This document shows, piece after piece, positions 14,208-20,296 of a stretch of DNA of 32,979 nucleotides. A model generated the notes under the pieces. That model had not been told where the DNA came from and made no database searches. It saw only the letters and a program-made list of their open reading frames with translations. The stretch lies in IMG/VR virus record IMGVR_UViG_3300037332_000177, positions 1 through 32,979 of that record. One strand, written 5' to 3'. Positions within the stretch are counted from its first letter, which is position 1; each line of letters starts with the position of its first letter. The position numbers were made by a program, and so were the translations under genes. The stretch is from a virus.

Positions 14208-14252
14208 GCATACAACACCAAGCTATCCGGCGTTCGCAGAATGGCGTTATAG
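14208..14252 (+). repeat. attC-like site of cassette B
   Basis: R'' CATACAAC (14209-14216) and R' GTTATAG (14246-14252). The inner flanks AACACCA and TGGCGTT pair at six of seven positions; the odd pair is A-C on the top strand but a T-G wobble on the bottom strand, the strand that folds in integron recombination. At 45 bp it is shorter than most attC sites. Confidence 0.5.
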
Positions 14253-14315
14253 CGGCTGTTATCTTATGTTTCGCCCTGCTGAAATCAAATAAGTATTCAA
14301 AAACATAGACCTTAA
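14246..14315 (+). repeat. Broken copy of the 12303-12416 gene region
   Basis: TGTTTCGCCCTGCT at 14269-14280 region followed by AAAACATAGACCTTAAAAC matches the 12303 gene (TGTTTCGCCCTGCT, then AAAATATAGACCTAAACAA) with insertions and deletions. No start codon gives an equivalent protein. Similar sequence therefore flanks both ends of the cassette array. The rest of 14054-14329 holds only the end of cassette B and its attC-like site. Confidence 0.5.
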
Positions 14316-14329
14316 AACAAAATAAAGAA

Positions 14330-14839
14330 ATGACAGACGACAAGACTACCGCATGGCAAATGATGAATTTGCAAGAAACGCAGAACGCCATTGAAAACAA
14401 AATTTTCATGGAGCATAAGGCCAAAAACCGCAAAGCGATGGAAACGGGAACGGACAAGATTATAAAAATGGTATCACAACTCACCAAGTATAACGATTTT
14501 CCCGACCACGCACTTGATGATTTTCGTAAATACAAACAACATACGGAACGAATCCACCGTCATTTTGAAACGTACCTATTGAACGATGCAAGAGAAAAAA
14601 GGGAAGTGCTGAAAGCGGTAAAAGATATGTGTTCGGGCGTTAGCTTTCAAGTGATACATAGCGAAGAACACAAAGCAAATGAACATTTGGAAATGTCAAC
14701 TTTTGACGAAATGAGGGAAATTACTTTCACTGTTCAACGCTTGTTTTTTGCCCTAATGGATTTACGAAGTTGCGATGAACAACCTAAACTCAAATTTCAG
14801 GCAGGATTTGACAAATTATTGAAAGCGAATAAATTATAG
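14330..14839 (+). CDS. Hypothetical helical protein, 169 aa
   Basis: ATG at 14330 after aaaataaagaa. The product is rich in charged and helical residues (MTDDKTTAWQMMNLQETQNA, KVSQLTKYNDF-like centre, EMREITFTVQRLFFALMDL near the end) and shows no signal or membrane segment. It has no motif I recognise. The base composition returns to that of the phage core, unlike the preceding cassettes. It ends just before a new promoter. Confidence 0.65.
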   Translation: MTDDKTTAWQMMNLQETQNAIENKIFMEHKAKNRKAMETGTDKIIKMVSQLTKYNDFPDHALDDFRKYKQHTERIHRHFETYLLNDAREKREVLKAVKDMCSGVSFQVIHSEEHKANEHLEMSTFDEMREITFTVQRLFFALMDLRSCDEQPKLKFQAGFDKLLKANKL

Positions 14840-14874
14840 TGACTTTTTTTGTTCAAAAACTATTTCATAAATAA

Positions 14875-14906
14875 TTGTAATAGTTACGTATTTATTAGTA
14901 TATTTG
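14875..14906 (+). promoter_or_regulatory. Bacteroidota-type promoter for the recombination operon
   Basis: TTG (14875-14877), 21 bases, TATATTTG (14899-14906), identical in boxes and spacing to the packaging promoter at 5096-5127. The following ATG is at 14930. It probably drives the recombination genes independently of upstream cassettes. Confidence 0.7.
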
Positions 14907-14929
14907 TAACACAATCAAACACCAGAACA

Positions 14930-15205
14930 ATGAACAGAACAGCACTTTATTTACTCGCACTTTGTGAGTCCGAAATCTTTCATAGCGGTTTAGACCTTAT
15001 CGCTATGATTCACAAAAATAAGGTTCACGTTTTTCACAACATCAACCACGAAAACCGGGTGTTAGAACCTGAAACCGTTAATAGCTTTCAAGACGTGATT
15101 GACTTCATGGATAAGGCGAACAACGAACTGTCTTCTATTCCAGACCGCGAAGGCGAAGCGGTTGACAATCGCCGCAAAGAATCAAGAGAACTTCAATTAG
15201 CATAA
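14930..15205 (+). CDS. Hypothetical protein, 91 aa
   Basis: The start at 14930 is chosen because the promoter at 14875-14906 lies inside any longer reading and because the leader accagaaca-ATG recurs before other genes here. The product has a helical start (MNRTALYLLALCESEIFHSG), a strand pair (KVHVFHNI), and a C-terminal acidic helix. No family recognised. Confidence 0.6.
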   Translation: MNRTALYLLALCESEIFHSGLDLIAMIHKNKVHVFHNINHENRVLEPETVNSFQDVIDFMDKANNELSSIPDREGEAVDNRRKESRELQLA

Positions 15206-15213
15206 CAAAAAAC

Positions 15214-15243
15214 GCCCCGCGAGCAGAACAATGCAAGCGGGGC
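15214..15243 (+). promoter_or_regulatory. Hairpin leader GCCCCGC/GCGGGGC
   Basis: Arms 15214-15220 and 15237-15243. The 16-base loop contains CAGAACAATG, the same initiation word that recurs unpaired 21 bases further on at the real start (15254-15263). After the stem comes TTAACCAA. The same layout occurs at 16129-16160. No T run follows, so a translational or mRNA-stability role is more likely than termination. Confidence 0.5.
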
Positions 15244-15260
15244 TTAACCAAAACAGAACA

Positions 15261-15644
15261 ATGACAAAGATACAAGAAAACATCGAAGAAACAATCACTC
15301 GCATTAAGTCGGCCGCCGCTGCTGCCATAGAAAACAATAAAATTGAAACACTAAAGGACAAGATCAATGGCATTACGCAAACGTTCAAAGAGTCGCTGTT
15401 GAGCGGCAACTTCACATTCACCAAAGATGATAAGCAGACGGTAATATTAACCGTTCTTGGCTACCAATTTGAAGTGTGGATAGCTAACGGAGGGGCTGAG
15501 ATACGCCGCGAAGTTTTCGGAGGGCAATCGTTCATGGCGATTGAATTGAACGACTCAGAGCAAGTGATTCTACGGGCCTTGATAATGCCCTTTGTTCAAG
15601 CGAAAAAGAAGTGCAACAACTGCTCAACCTGCTGTTGCTCATGA
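15261..15644 (+). CDS. Hypothetical protein with Cys-rich tail, 127 aa
   Basis: Start ATG 15261 is preferred over the ATG at 15231, which lies in the hairpin loop. The N-terminal helix (MTKIQENIEETITRIKSAAA) is followed by a beta-rich middle (TVILTVLGYQFEVWI) and a final CNNCSTCCCS, five cysteines in ten residues, a possible metal-binding or disulfide tail. No family recognised. Its TGA overlaps the ATG of a 24-aa membrane peptide. Confidence 0.6.
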   Translation: MTKIQENIEETITRIKSAAAAAIENNKIETLKDKINGITQTFKESLLSGNFTFTKDDKQTVILTVLGYQFEVWIANGGAEIRREVFGGQSFMAIELNDSEQVILRALIMPFVQAKKKCNNCSTCCCS

Positions 15645-15715
15645 AAAACCTAAAAACATACATAATAGCAATGTGCTACGGCTTCGCGTTAATCGCGTTC
15701 TGGTGCTTTTGTTAA
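15641..15715 (+). CDS. Membrane peptide, 24 aa
   Basis: ATGA overlap with the previous gene; TAA at 15713. MKNLKTYIIAMCYGFALIAF then WCFC is one membrane-spanning helix with a short positive N-terminus. Translational coupling and the hydrophobic pattern support a real gene, but its small size leaves doubt. Confidence 0.45.
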   Translation: MKNLKTYIIAMCYGFALIAFWCFC

Positions 15716-15748
15716 TCAAATAATTTTCAATTAATAATCAATAACACA

Positions 15749-16123
15749 ATGAACGAAGGATTAAACAGAACCGGTACAATCAAGGATATCATGCCCGTCG
15801 AAAGTGGACAAAAAAAAGATGGCTCTGGTGAATGGCAAAAAATCATCTTTACCCTCGAAACGACGGAAGCGTACACCAATAAATATGCTTTTGAAATCTT
15901 CGGAGCAGAGAAGGTAGAAGCCTTCAAAAAGTACAACAAAGTAGGCGGCGAAGTTAAAGTAGACTTCAATATTTCGATGAACGAATACAACGGCAAATTC
16001 TACATTACCCTTGCCGCTTGGAAGGTATTCAAAGCTGAGTCGGAGGGAGTAACACAAGCACCATCGCAGAAACGTACCATGGCTGATTCGATGGAAGACA
16101 ACAAAGAAGATTTACCATTTTAA
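15749..16123 (+). CDS. DUF3127 ssDNA-binding-like protein, 124 aa
   Basis: OB-fold family found in Bacteroidota phages. It opens NEGLNRTGTIKDIMPVESGQ and continues with WQKIIFTLETTEAYTNKYAF and KVGGEVKVDFNI, the usual five-strand pattern ('G.v......q.g..f.kref.iet...YP..i.fe..g.k....kvGd.v.v.fni'). A flexible linker then leads to the C-terminal EDLPF, the acidic-hydrophobic tip by which SSB proteins recruit partners. It probably coats single strands for the annealing protein and exonuclease encoded next. Confidence 0.85.
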   Translation: MNEGLNRTGTIKDIMPVESGQKKDGSGEWQKIIFTLETTEAYTNKYAFEIFGAEKVEAFKKYNKVGGEVKVDFNISMNEYNGKFYITLAAWKVFKAESEGVTQAPSQKRTMADSMEDNKEDLPF

Positions 16124-16128
16124 CAAAC

Positions 16129-16142
16129 GCCCCGAAAGGGGC
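16129..16142 (+). promoter_or_regulatory. Hairpin leader GCCCC-GAAA-GGGGC
   Basis: 5-bp stem with a GAAA tetraloop, six bases after the DUF3127 stop, followed by TTAACCAACCAGAACAAATG. The surrounding words (AACGCCCC before, GGGGCTTAACCA after) are shared with the hairpin at 15214-15243. Confidence 0.55.
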
Positions 16143-16159
16143 TTAACCAACCAGAACAA

Positions 16160-16768
16160 ATGACCGAAAAAAAGAACGAGACGTGGAGCATTTTGTCAAT
16201 AATAAACTGCAATCACAAAGTAAAACAAAAAGGCAAACTCAATTATCTCTCATGGATTTGGGCCTGGGGAATTGTTAAAGAAAAGTTTCCAGAAGCGTCT
16301 TATAAGACCATTTATTTCGGAGAGAAGCCGTACTTATACGATAAAGACTTAGGCTACTTAGTTTCAACCGAAGTTACCATAAACGGAGAAACGCTGCCTA
16401 TGCACTTGCCCGTTACCGATGGAGCTAATAAGTCTCAAAAAAATGTTACGTACACTTACGAGACAAAGTTTGGGGCAAAGGAGTGCGAAGCGGCTTCTAT
16501 GTTTGACATAAACACAGCAATAATGCGTTGCTTAACCAAAAATTTAGCACTCTTTGGTTTAGGTCACTACATTTATGCGGGAGAAGATTTGCCGCAATCT
16601 CCACCTGCGGAGCCACAATCTAAGCCAGTATTGTCCCCTGATGAGCCAGAAAGATGGGCTAAAGCTATTGAAGCATTGAGTACCGGAGCAGTAACCACAG
16701 GCTTTATTTCAGACAAGTACAAAGTAACTGTCCAACACCTTAAAGAGTTACAGGATGCAAGTATTTAA
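16160..16768 (+). CDS. Single-strand annealing protein, Sak3-like (DUF1071)
   Basis: 202 aa. The signature GKLNYLSWIWAWGIVKEKFP (about 25-44) is the DUF1071/Sak3 opening ('k.gLtYLsWawAw..vk..yP'), followed by YLVSTEVTINGETLPMHLPV, the family's strand region ('v.v.v...g....m.LPVmd'), and DINTAIMRCLTKNLALFGLG, a conserved helix ('i...imRclvKala.fGLG'). These recombinases anneal complementary single strands, like lambda Beta. The C-terminal 60 residues are a variable tail. The stop overlaps the exonuclease start by 14 bases, so the two are coupled. Confidence 0.87.
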   Translation: MTEKKNETWSILSIINCNHKVKQKGKLNYLSWIWAWGIVKEKFPEASYKTIYFGEKPYLYDKDLGYLVSTEVTINGETLPMHLPVTDGANKSQKNVTYTYETKFGAKECEAASMFDINTAIMRCLTKNLALFGLGHYIYAGEDLPQSPPAEPQSKPVLSPDEPERWAKAIEALSTGAVTTGFISDKYKVTVQHLKELQDASI

Positions 16769-17369
16769 TATGCCCCAGCGTAGCGAGGAGTGGCGTAAAG
16801 TAAAGCACGGAATGGTATCAGGAACGAGTTTCAAGCGGTTAATATCATCCGCTTGGCTCTCGCTCCAAGACCAAATAGTCGCGGAAAGGTTTAGTAGTTT
16901 TACGCTTCCCGAAGGGTTCTCCAACGATGCAATGCAACGAGGGATAGATTACGAACAGCACGTAGTTGAATTGTACGAAAGGTTAAACTTTCGAGAAGTA
17001 CACCAAGCGGGTTTTTGTGTTTCAGATATTTACAAATTTCTAGGATACTCACCTGACGGTTTTGTTGGTTTTGACGGTGGAATCGAAATTAAATGCCCGA
17101 ATACTTCTAACCATGTTCAATATATTCGACACGACAAAATACCGTCCGAATATTTGCCACAAATCACCACAGCATTTGTGGTTAACGAAGATTTAGAATG
17201 GATGGATTTCATCAGTTTCGATGATCGTTTCAAGCCGCTTCCAATGTGGGTTAAGCGAATTGAGCGAAAAGAACTAAAAAACTATGATGCTACTATTGCA
17301 TCCGTCGAAAAGTTCGGCGATTCACTTCAAAATGAATTAGACAAGTACAGTAAACAAATACAATCATGA
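16755..17369 (+). CDS. YqaJ/lambda-exonuclease-like nuclease
   Basis: 204 aa. It begins MQVFNMPQRSEEWRKVKHGM then VSGTSFKRLIS, the YqaJ entry motif ('qrs.eW...R.g.iTaS'). MQRGIDYEQHVVELYE contains the conserved Glu; FLGYSPDGFV supplies the catalytic Asp and GGIEIKCPN the E-x-K of the PD-(D/E)XK core; YLPQITTAFVV is the helix after the core. It should resect double-stranded ends for the Sak3-like protein, making a Red-like pair. A second ATG at 16770, just past the upstream stop, is a possible alternative start. Confidence 0.9.
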   Translation: MQVFNMPQRSEEWRKVKHGMVSGTSFKRLISSAWLSLQDQIVAERFSSFTLPEGFSNDAMQRGIDYEQHVVELYERLNFREVHQAGFCVSDIYKFLGYSPDGFVGFDGGIEIKCPNTSNHVQYIRHDKIPSEYLPQITTAFVVNEDLEWMDFISFDDRFKPLPMWVKRIERKELKNYDATIASVEKFGDSLQNELDKYSKQIQS

Positions 17370-17518
17370 AAAACGAAAACGGAGAAGAAGAGTTCTACGA
17401 CACCGCAACGGACCTGCAACACTTGGCATTTTTGTCATTTCTGGTGTTTATGCTCCTCCTGATTGGAGGCGTAGTTCTGCAAGTGGCGGGGTTTTTTGAC
17501 TGGCTAGATGCGTTCTAA
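17366..17518 (+). CDS. Single-span membrane protein, 50 aa
   Basis: ATGA overlap with the exonuclease stop; TAA at 17516. An acidic N-terminus (MKNENGEEEFYDTATDLQ) precedes a membrane helix HLAFLSFLVFMLLLIGGVVL and a short tail ending DWLDAF. The coupling and the clear membrane segment make it a real small gene. Role unknown. Confidence 0.6.
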   Translation: MKNENGEEEFYDTATDLQHLAFLSFLVFMLLLIGGVVLQVAGFFDWLDAF

Positions 17519-17571
17519 CGAATATGAATATGTGCCGTTTGAGGTACGAAACGGATTAAATCAAATACAAA

Positions 17572-17757
17572 ATGAAACAAACATTAAGAGAAAGATTAGA
17601 AAGTGAAATAGGTAAAATTGATGCAAGATGTGAACAATTACTAAAACACTTTAGAGAATATAAAGAAGAAAACCAATTAGAAGAAGCTATAAAAAGCGAT
17701 ATAAAATGGAGACAGTTAAGAATGATTTCTCAGTCTCTAAAAAAGCTATTGGTTTAG
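17572..17757 (+). CDS. Hypothetical helical protein, 61 aa
   Basis: ATG at 17572 after tcaaatacaaa. MKQTLRERLESEIGKIDARC and the rest form continuous amphipathic helix, probably a coiled coil. AT-rich. The sequence after it (17750-17805) contains nested short inverted repeats including CCATA and TATGG. No family recognised. Confidence 0.55.
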   Translation: MKQTLRERLESEIGKIDARCEQLLKHFREYKEENQLEEAIKSDIKWRQLRMISQSLKKLLV

Positions 17758-17827
17758 CATTACCCATAACGCTTCGGGTATGGTTAGTTGAAAACCAACG
17801 CTCCCCCCAATTCACGAAATAACAAAT

Positions 17828-18082
17828 ATGATTAAAAATTCAGAAATTATGATAAGCGAAAAAGAATATAAAGAAGCAAAAAGGGTAGTAGATAATTACA
17901 ATAAACAGCAATTAAATATACCCCTTACTATGATTAGTTTAAGCGATTTAAGAGAAAAGTATAATAAATGCTATGACGAAATGATACGTTGTAAAAAGGG
18001 CAAAATGATGGTATGGTACTACGCTGAAAAAAAGAAGCTAACTGAATTACGAAACGAATTAAATAAACGTAAAACAAATTAG
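17828..18082 (+). CDS. Hypothetical helical protein, 84 aa
   Basis: The ATG at 17828 may be replaced by the one at 17849 (MISEKEYKEAKRVV). The protein is lysine-rich and helical, with YYAEKKKLTELRNELNKRK at the end, like a short coiled-coil. It is the last + strand gene before convergent late genes and is AT-rich. Function unknown. Confidence 0.55.
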   Translation: MIKNSEIMISEKEYKEAKRVVDNYNKQQLNIPLTMISLSDLREKYNKCYDEMIRCKKGKMMVWYYAEKKKLTELRNELNKRKTN

Positions 18083-18103
18083 CACCTTACAGAAGTAATG
18101 AAA

Positions 18104-18151
18104 GTAACATAATAAAGATTATATGTTACCTTAAACGTTTAAAGTAACATA
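18104..18151. terminator. Switchable inverted repeats between convergent operons
   Basis: GTAACATA (18104-18111), TATGTTAC (18122-18129) and GTAACATA again (18144-18151), with the palindrome TTAAACGTTTAA (18131-18142) between the second and third. The middle copy can pair with either neighbour, giving two alternative stems. It lies between + strand genes ending at 18082 and - strand genes ending at 18207. Confidence 0.5.
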
Positions 18152-18189
18152 AGAATCAAAATACTTTGGAATGCGGCAGGCTATGCGTC

Positions 18190-18210
18190 GTGAGGCACGA
18201 ATGGCCTCAC
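18190..18210. terminator. Hairpin GTGAGGC/GCCTCAC at the end of the late operon
   Basis: 7-bp GC-rich arms with a 7-base loop, overlapping the stop codon of the last late gene (18207-18209). It probably terminates or stabilises the - strand late transcript. No long T run follows directly. Confidence 0.45.
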
Positions 18211-18638
18211 CGCTCCCACCAATTCACAAAAGTTGAATCGTCTTTGAATATTTTTTTTCTGATTATCAACAAATCAACCTTATCCATATCTACTAATCTT
18301 TTGTTCTGTTGGACCGCCGATTGCAACTTGCTTTCGGTGGTTTTTTTTTGCCCGTTGATGGTCTGAATAATCAATTGCAATTCGCTTATCTGACCCGTTG
18401 CAATTGTCAAGTTTTGGCCCGACTCGATTGCGGCGGTTGTAAGACTATCAATCGAAATAATCAGCGGCTTAGTGGCTTGTTCCACCTTCACAACAACAAC
18501 GGGATTCACGTACTTATTATAGTGCCAATCTATCAATACGCTACGTAGGAAGAAGAACACAGCAACAGCCACAGCCAACCCGATTAAGGTTCGACCAAAA
18601 CTTGTTATTCGAGAGAGATTACTTAGTAGTTTTATCAT
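18207..18638 (-). CDS. Membrane-anchored coiled-coil protein, spanin-like, 143 aa
   Basis: A membrane helix near 18-34 (TLIGLAVAVAVFFFLRS) follows a short N-terminus. The rest is polar and helical (KVEQATKPLIISIDSLTTAA, then a QNLTIATGQISELQLIIQTI helix and KKTTESKLQSAVQQNKRLVD), suggesting a periplasmic coiled coil. N-in inner-membrane proteins with a periplasmic coiled coil near holin and endolysin genes are often i-spanins. No Rz1-like lipoprotein partner is seen, so spanin is only a proposal. It overlaps the upstream gene by 20 bases. Confidence 0.55.
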   Translation of the reverse strand: MIKLLSNLSRITSFGRTLIGLAVAVAVFFFLRSVLIDWHYNKYVNPVVVVKVEQATKPLIISIDSLTTAAIESGQNLTIATGQISELQLIIQTINGQKKTTESKLQSAVQQNKRLVDMDKVDLLIIRKKIFKDDSTFVNWWER

Positions 18639-18927
18639 TGCGAATCATGTTAAGTAGTTGATTGTAATTTGACGAATCGAGTAAATTATCCTCGATTGAC
18701 TCATTATTTGGAGCCTTCCCGCTTGCAATTAGGTTGCCCAACCGCACCGTTTTTGTTGCGATGAAAACCATTATCACTTGTTCGGGCGTTAATCCCGTAA
18801 TCTGAGCAACTAACTTGAAGTTACTTAGTCGGTCTTCGTTGGCGTAGTCATTGCCCTTTTTCAACATTATATCTGCTTGCTTTTCGGCAAATTCGTTGAA
18901 CTCTTGAATCTGTTCTTGTAGTTTCAT
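18619..18927 (-). CDS. DUF1599-like protein (nucleotide modification associated domain)
   Basis: 102 aa. KKGNDYANEDRLSNFKLVAQ (about 23-42) and IATKTVRLGNLI, followed by NESIEDNLLDSSNYNQLLNM, match the pattern of the DUF1599 family ('K..dYg..d.l.nF...a...g.......l....K..Rl.nl.......n.e...DtllDla.Ya.l'). Members are MazG-like helical proteins linked to nucleotide modification or turnover. Its ATG overlaps the phosphoesterase stop (ATGA). Confidence 0.7.
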   Translation of the reverse strand: MKLQEQIQEFNEFAEKQADIMLKKGNDYANEDRLSNFKLVAQITGLTPEQVIMVFIATKTVRLGNLIASGKAPNNESIEDNLLDSSNYNQLLNMIRNDKTTK

Positions 18928-20150
18928 ATTTTCTTATAATCAAAAAATATGTTACCTCTTTCTTCTTGTGTGTCTTGCTTGTGAACTATTCGCCACGTAA
19001 AACCAGCGGGAGCATTATTTGCATAATTATGTTGGCAGTAACTCGAAGCCGGGGCGAAACTCATGAAGTTGTTGTACGTAAGTGACTTAATCGTTTCGCT
19101 CCCAAGTTGATGCAAATCGCCTTTATCTAGGTGGATTCTATCATACTTTTGATTCAGTCCGTAGTGGTCAATGTAAGATTTCAAATAGTTAATAGATTTG
19201 TCGTTCAAATAGAACGGCAATCCAAACTTTCTATCGCTTTCATCCTTACCATGCGTTAACAGAAACGCGTGCTTGCCCCAAAATCGTTGCTCGATGAACT
19301 TGTGCAAAATGTCCACTTCAACTAATTCTTTTTGATAAGTTGCTTCAATAGCTTTTTTAACGCCAAGATTGACAATCTTACCAAAATCGCCTGAATGATT
19401 ATCGTTACCCACTTTGCGAAGTATTACCTTCTTTGCAATGCCATTGTCAATGCACTTGTGTAATAGTTCAATTTTCGTATCCATGACGACCTCGGCAACT
19501 TCAAAGTTTGTGGCGTTCTGCGGCAACTTATGCCCCCCACGGGTCGTATAACCATGCCACCCGTCTTGTTCATCTCCTAAGTTATCTAAGCAAAGAACGT
19601 CAAACGCCCCTCGGTTATCATCGTACTTTTTGCAGATAGTTGCCCAAACCTCTTCGTACTTATCTCTGTACACCTGCGGCGTGTATTCGTACTCGAATAG
19701 ACCCAATCCGTGTGGGTTTGGGTTCATCCCTACATGATCGTCGGTAGTCGTGACGATTAACATTTTTTCAAACGAATCTTTGATTATTGGGGCTTTCTTG
19801 AAAATCTTAGTCTGATATTTCTTTAAGATTTTTTCGAATGATTCAGTTACATCTTGAATATTATCGGCAGAGTAATAAGGGTTTTTGAAGTGGGCAGAAA
19901 TCTCTTTATGTTTTATCCATCCGTGGTCGGCGGTTTCTTTTTTTAGTCCGATTTTTGCAAACGCCTCTAAGATTCCTGCGTTACCCGTTTCATCCGACTT
20001 ACTTGCAAAATATTCGGCCTTCGCCTTTAGGATTGCCGAACTATTTGTGTAACCGTATTTCTCAGCAAGAGTCTGAGCAAAACCCCGCTCATTAATTTCT
20101 TCGCTTGTCATGCTGTCGAACTCTTGAAAAACCTGCTTGCGTCTTGTCAT
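18924..20150 (-). CDS. Calcineurin-like metallophosphoesterase, phage type
   Basis: 408 aa. Metal-site motifs appear in order in the C-terminal two thirds: TTTDDHVGM (D-x-H-like, about 133-141), LDNLGDEQDGWHG (GD, about 188-200), RKVGNDNHSGDF (GNxxH, about 245-256), LLTHGKDE (GH-like, about 298) and KGDLHQLG (about 342). The N-terminal 110 residues are helical with an HTH-like MTSEEINERGFAQTLAEKYG. Such proteins occur next to late genes in many Bacteroidota phages. Substrate unknown; DNA or nucleotide phosphodiester cleavage is likely. Coupled by ATGA on both sides. Confidence 0.8.
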   Translation of the reverse strand: MTRRKQVFQEFDSMTSEEINERGFAQTLAEKYGYTNSSAILKAKAEYFASKSDETGNAGILEAFAKIGLKKETADHGWIKHKEISAHFKNPYYSADNIQDVTESFEKILKKYQTKIFKKAPIIKDSFEKMLIVTTTDDHVGMNPNPHGLGLFEYEYTPQVYRDKYEEVWATICKKYDDNRGAFDVLCLDNLGDEQDGWHGYTTRGGHKLPQNATNFEVAEVVMDTKIELLHKCIDNGIAKKVILRKVGNDNHSGDFGKIVNLGVKKAIEATYQKELVEVDILHKFIEQRFWGKHAFLLTHGKDESDRKFGLPFYLNDKSINYLKSYIDHYGLNQKYDRIHLDKGDLHQLGSETIKSLTYNNFMSFAPASSYCQHNYANNAPAGFTWRIVHKQDTQEERGNIFFDYKKI

Positions 20151-20296
20151 TTTTTGTGGTTTAGGTACATCAATTCAGTAACCTCTTCGTTCGCTTTCAT
20201 ATTCAATCGTCTGCGGATTGCCTTAACCGTTGCTAGGGCGACAGCTTTGCTCACCCCGTATTTGTATCGAAGTACTCGGATAATGGGGTAGGTCAC
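20147..20296 (-). CDS. Small basic protein, 49 aa, GTG start
   Basis: GTG at 20294-20296 overlaps the holin TGA (GTGA), and its own TGA (20147-20149) overlaps the ATG of the phosphoesterase gene. MTYPIIRVLRYKYGVSKAVA then LATVKAIRRRLNM has a helix-turn-helix-like spacing ('GVSKAVALATVKAI'). Perfect coupling on both sides fills the only gap in the cluster, which strongly supports a real gene. Perhaps a DNA-binding accessory factor. Confidence 0.6.
   Translation of the reverse strand: MTYPIIRVLRYKYGVSKAVALATVKAIRRRLNMKANEEVTELMYLNHKK

Larger units (their letters stand above)
13405..14246 (+). mobile_element. Integron-type gene cassette B (YopX-like and 66-aa genes)
   Basis: Starts after the G of GTTGTATG (13404). 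The exact complement CATACAAC lies at 14209-14216, past the two genes, followed by a short stem and GTTATAG (14246). Cassettes A and B are thus directly adjacent, sharing the junction at 13404/13405, as in an integron array. Two small AT-rich genes are carried. Confidence 0.6.

Noticed and set aside
14849-14929. N-terminal extension of the 91-aa gene to 14849
   Set aside because: The extension would cover the promoter at 14875-14906 and begins with a weakly protein-like sequence; ATG 14930 has the typical leader.
17750-17810. Nested inverted repeats after the 61-aa gene as a fourth cassette site
   Set aside because: I found no complement of GTTAGTTG after the following gene, so the cassette rule is not met.
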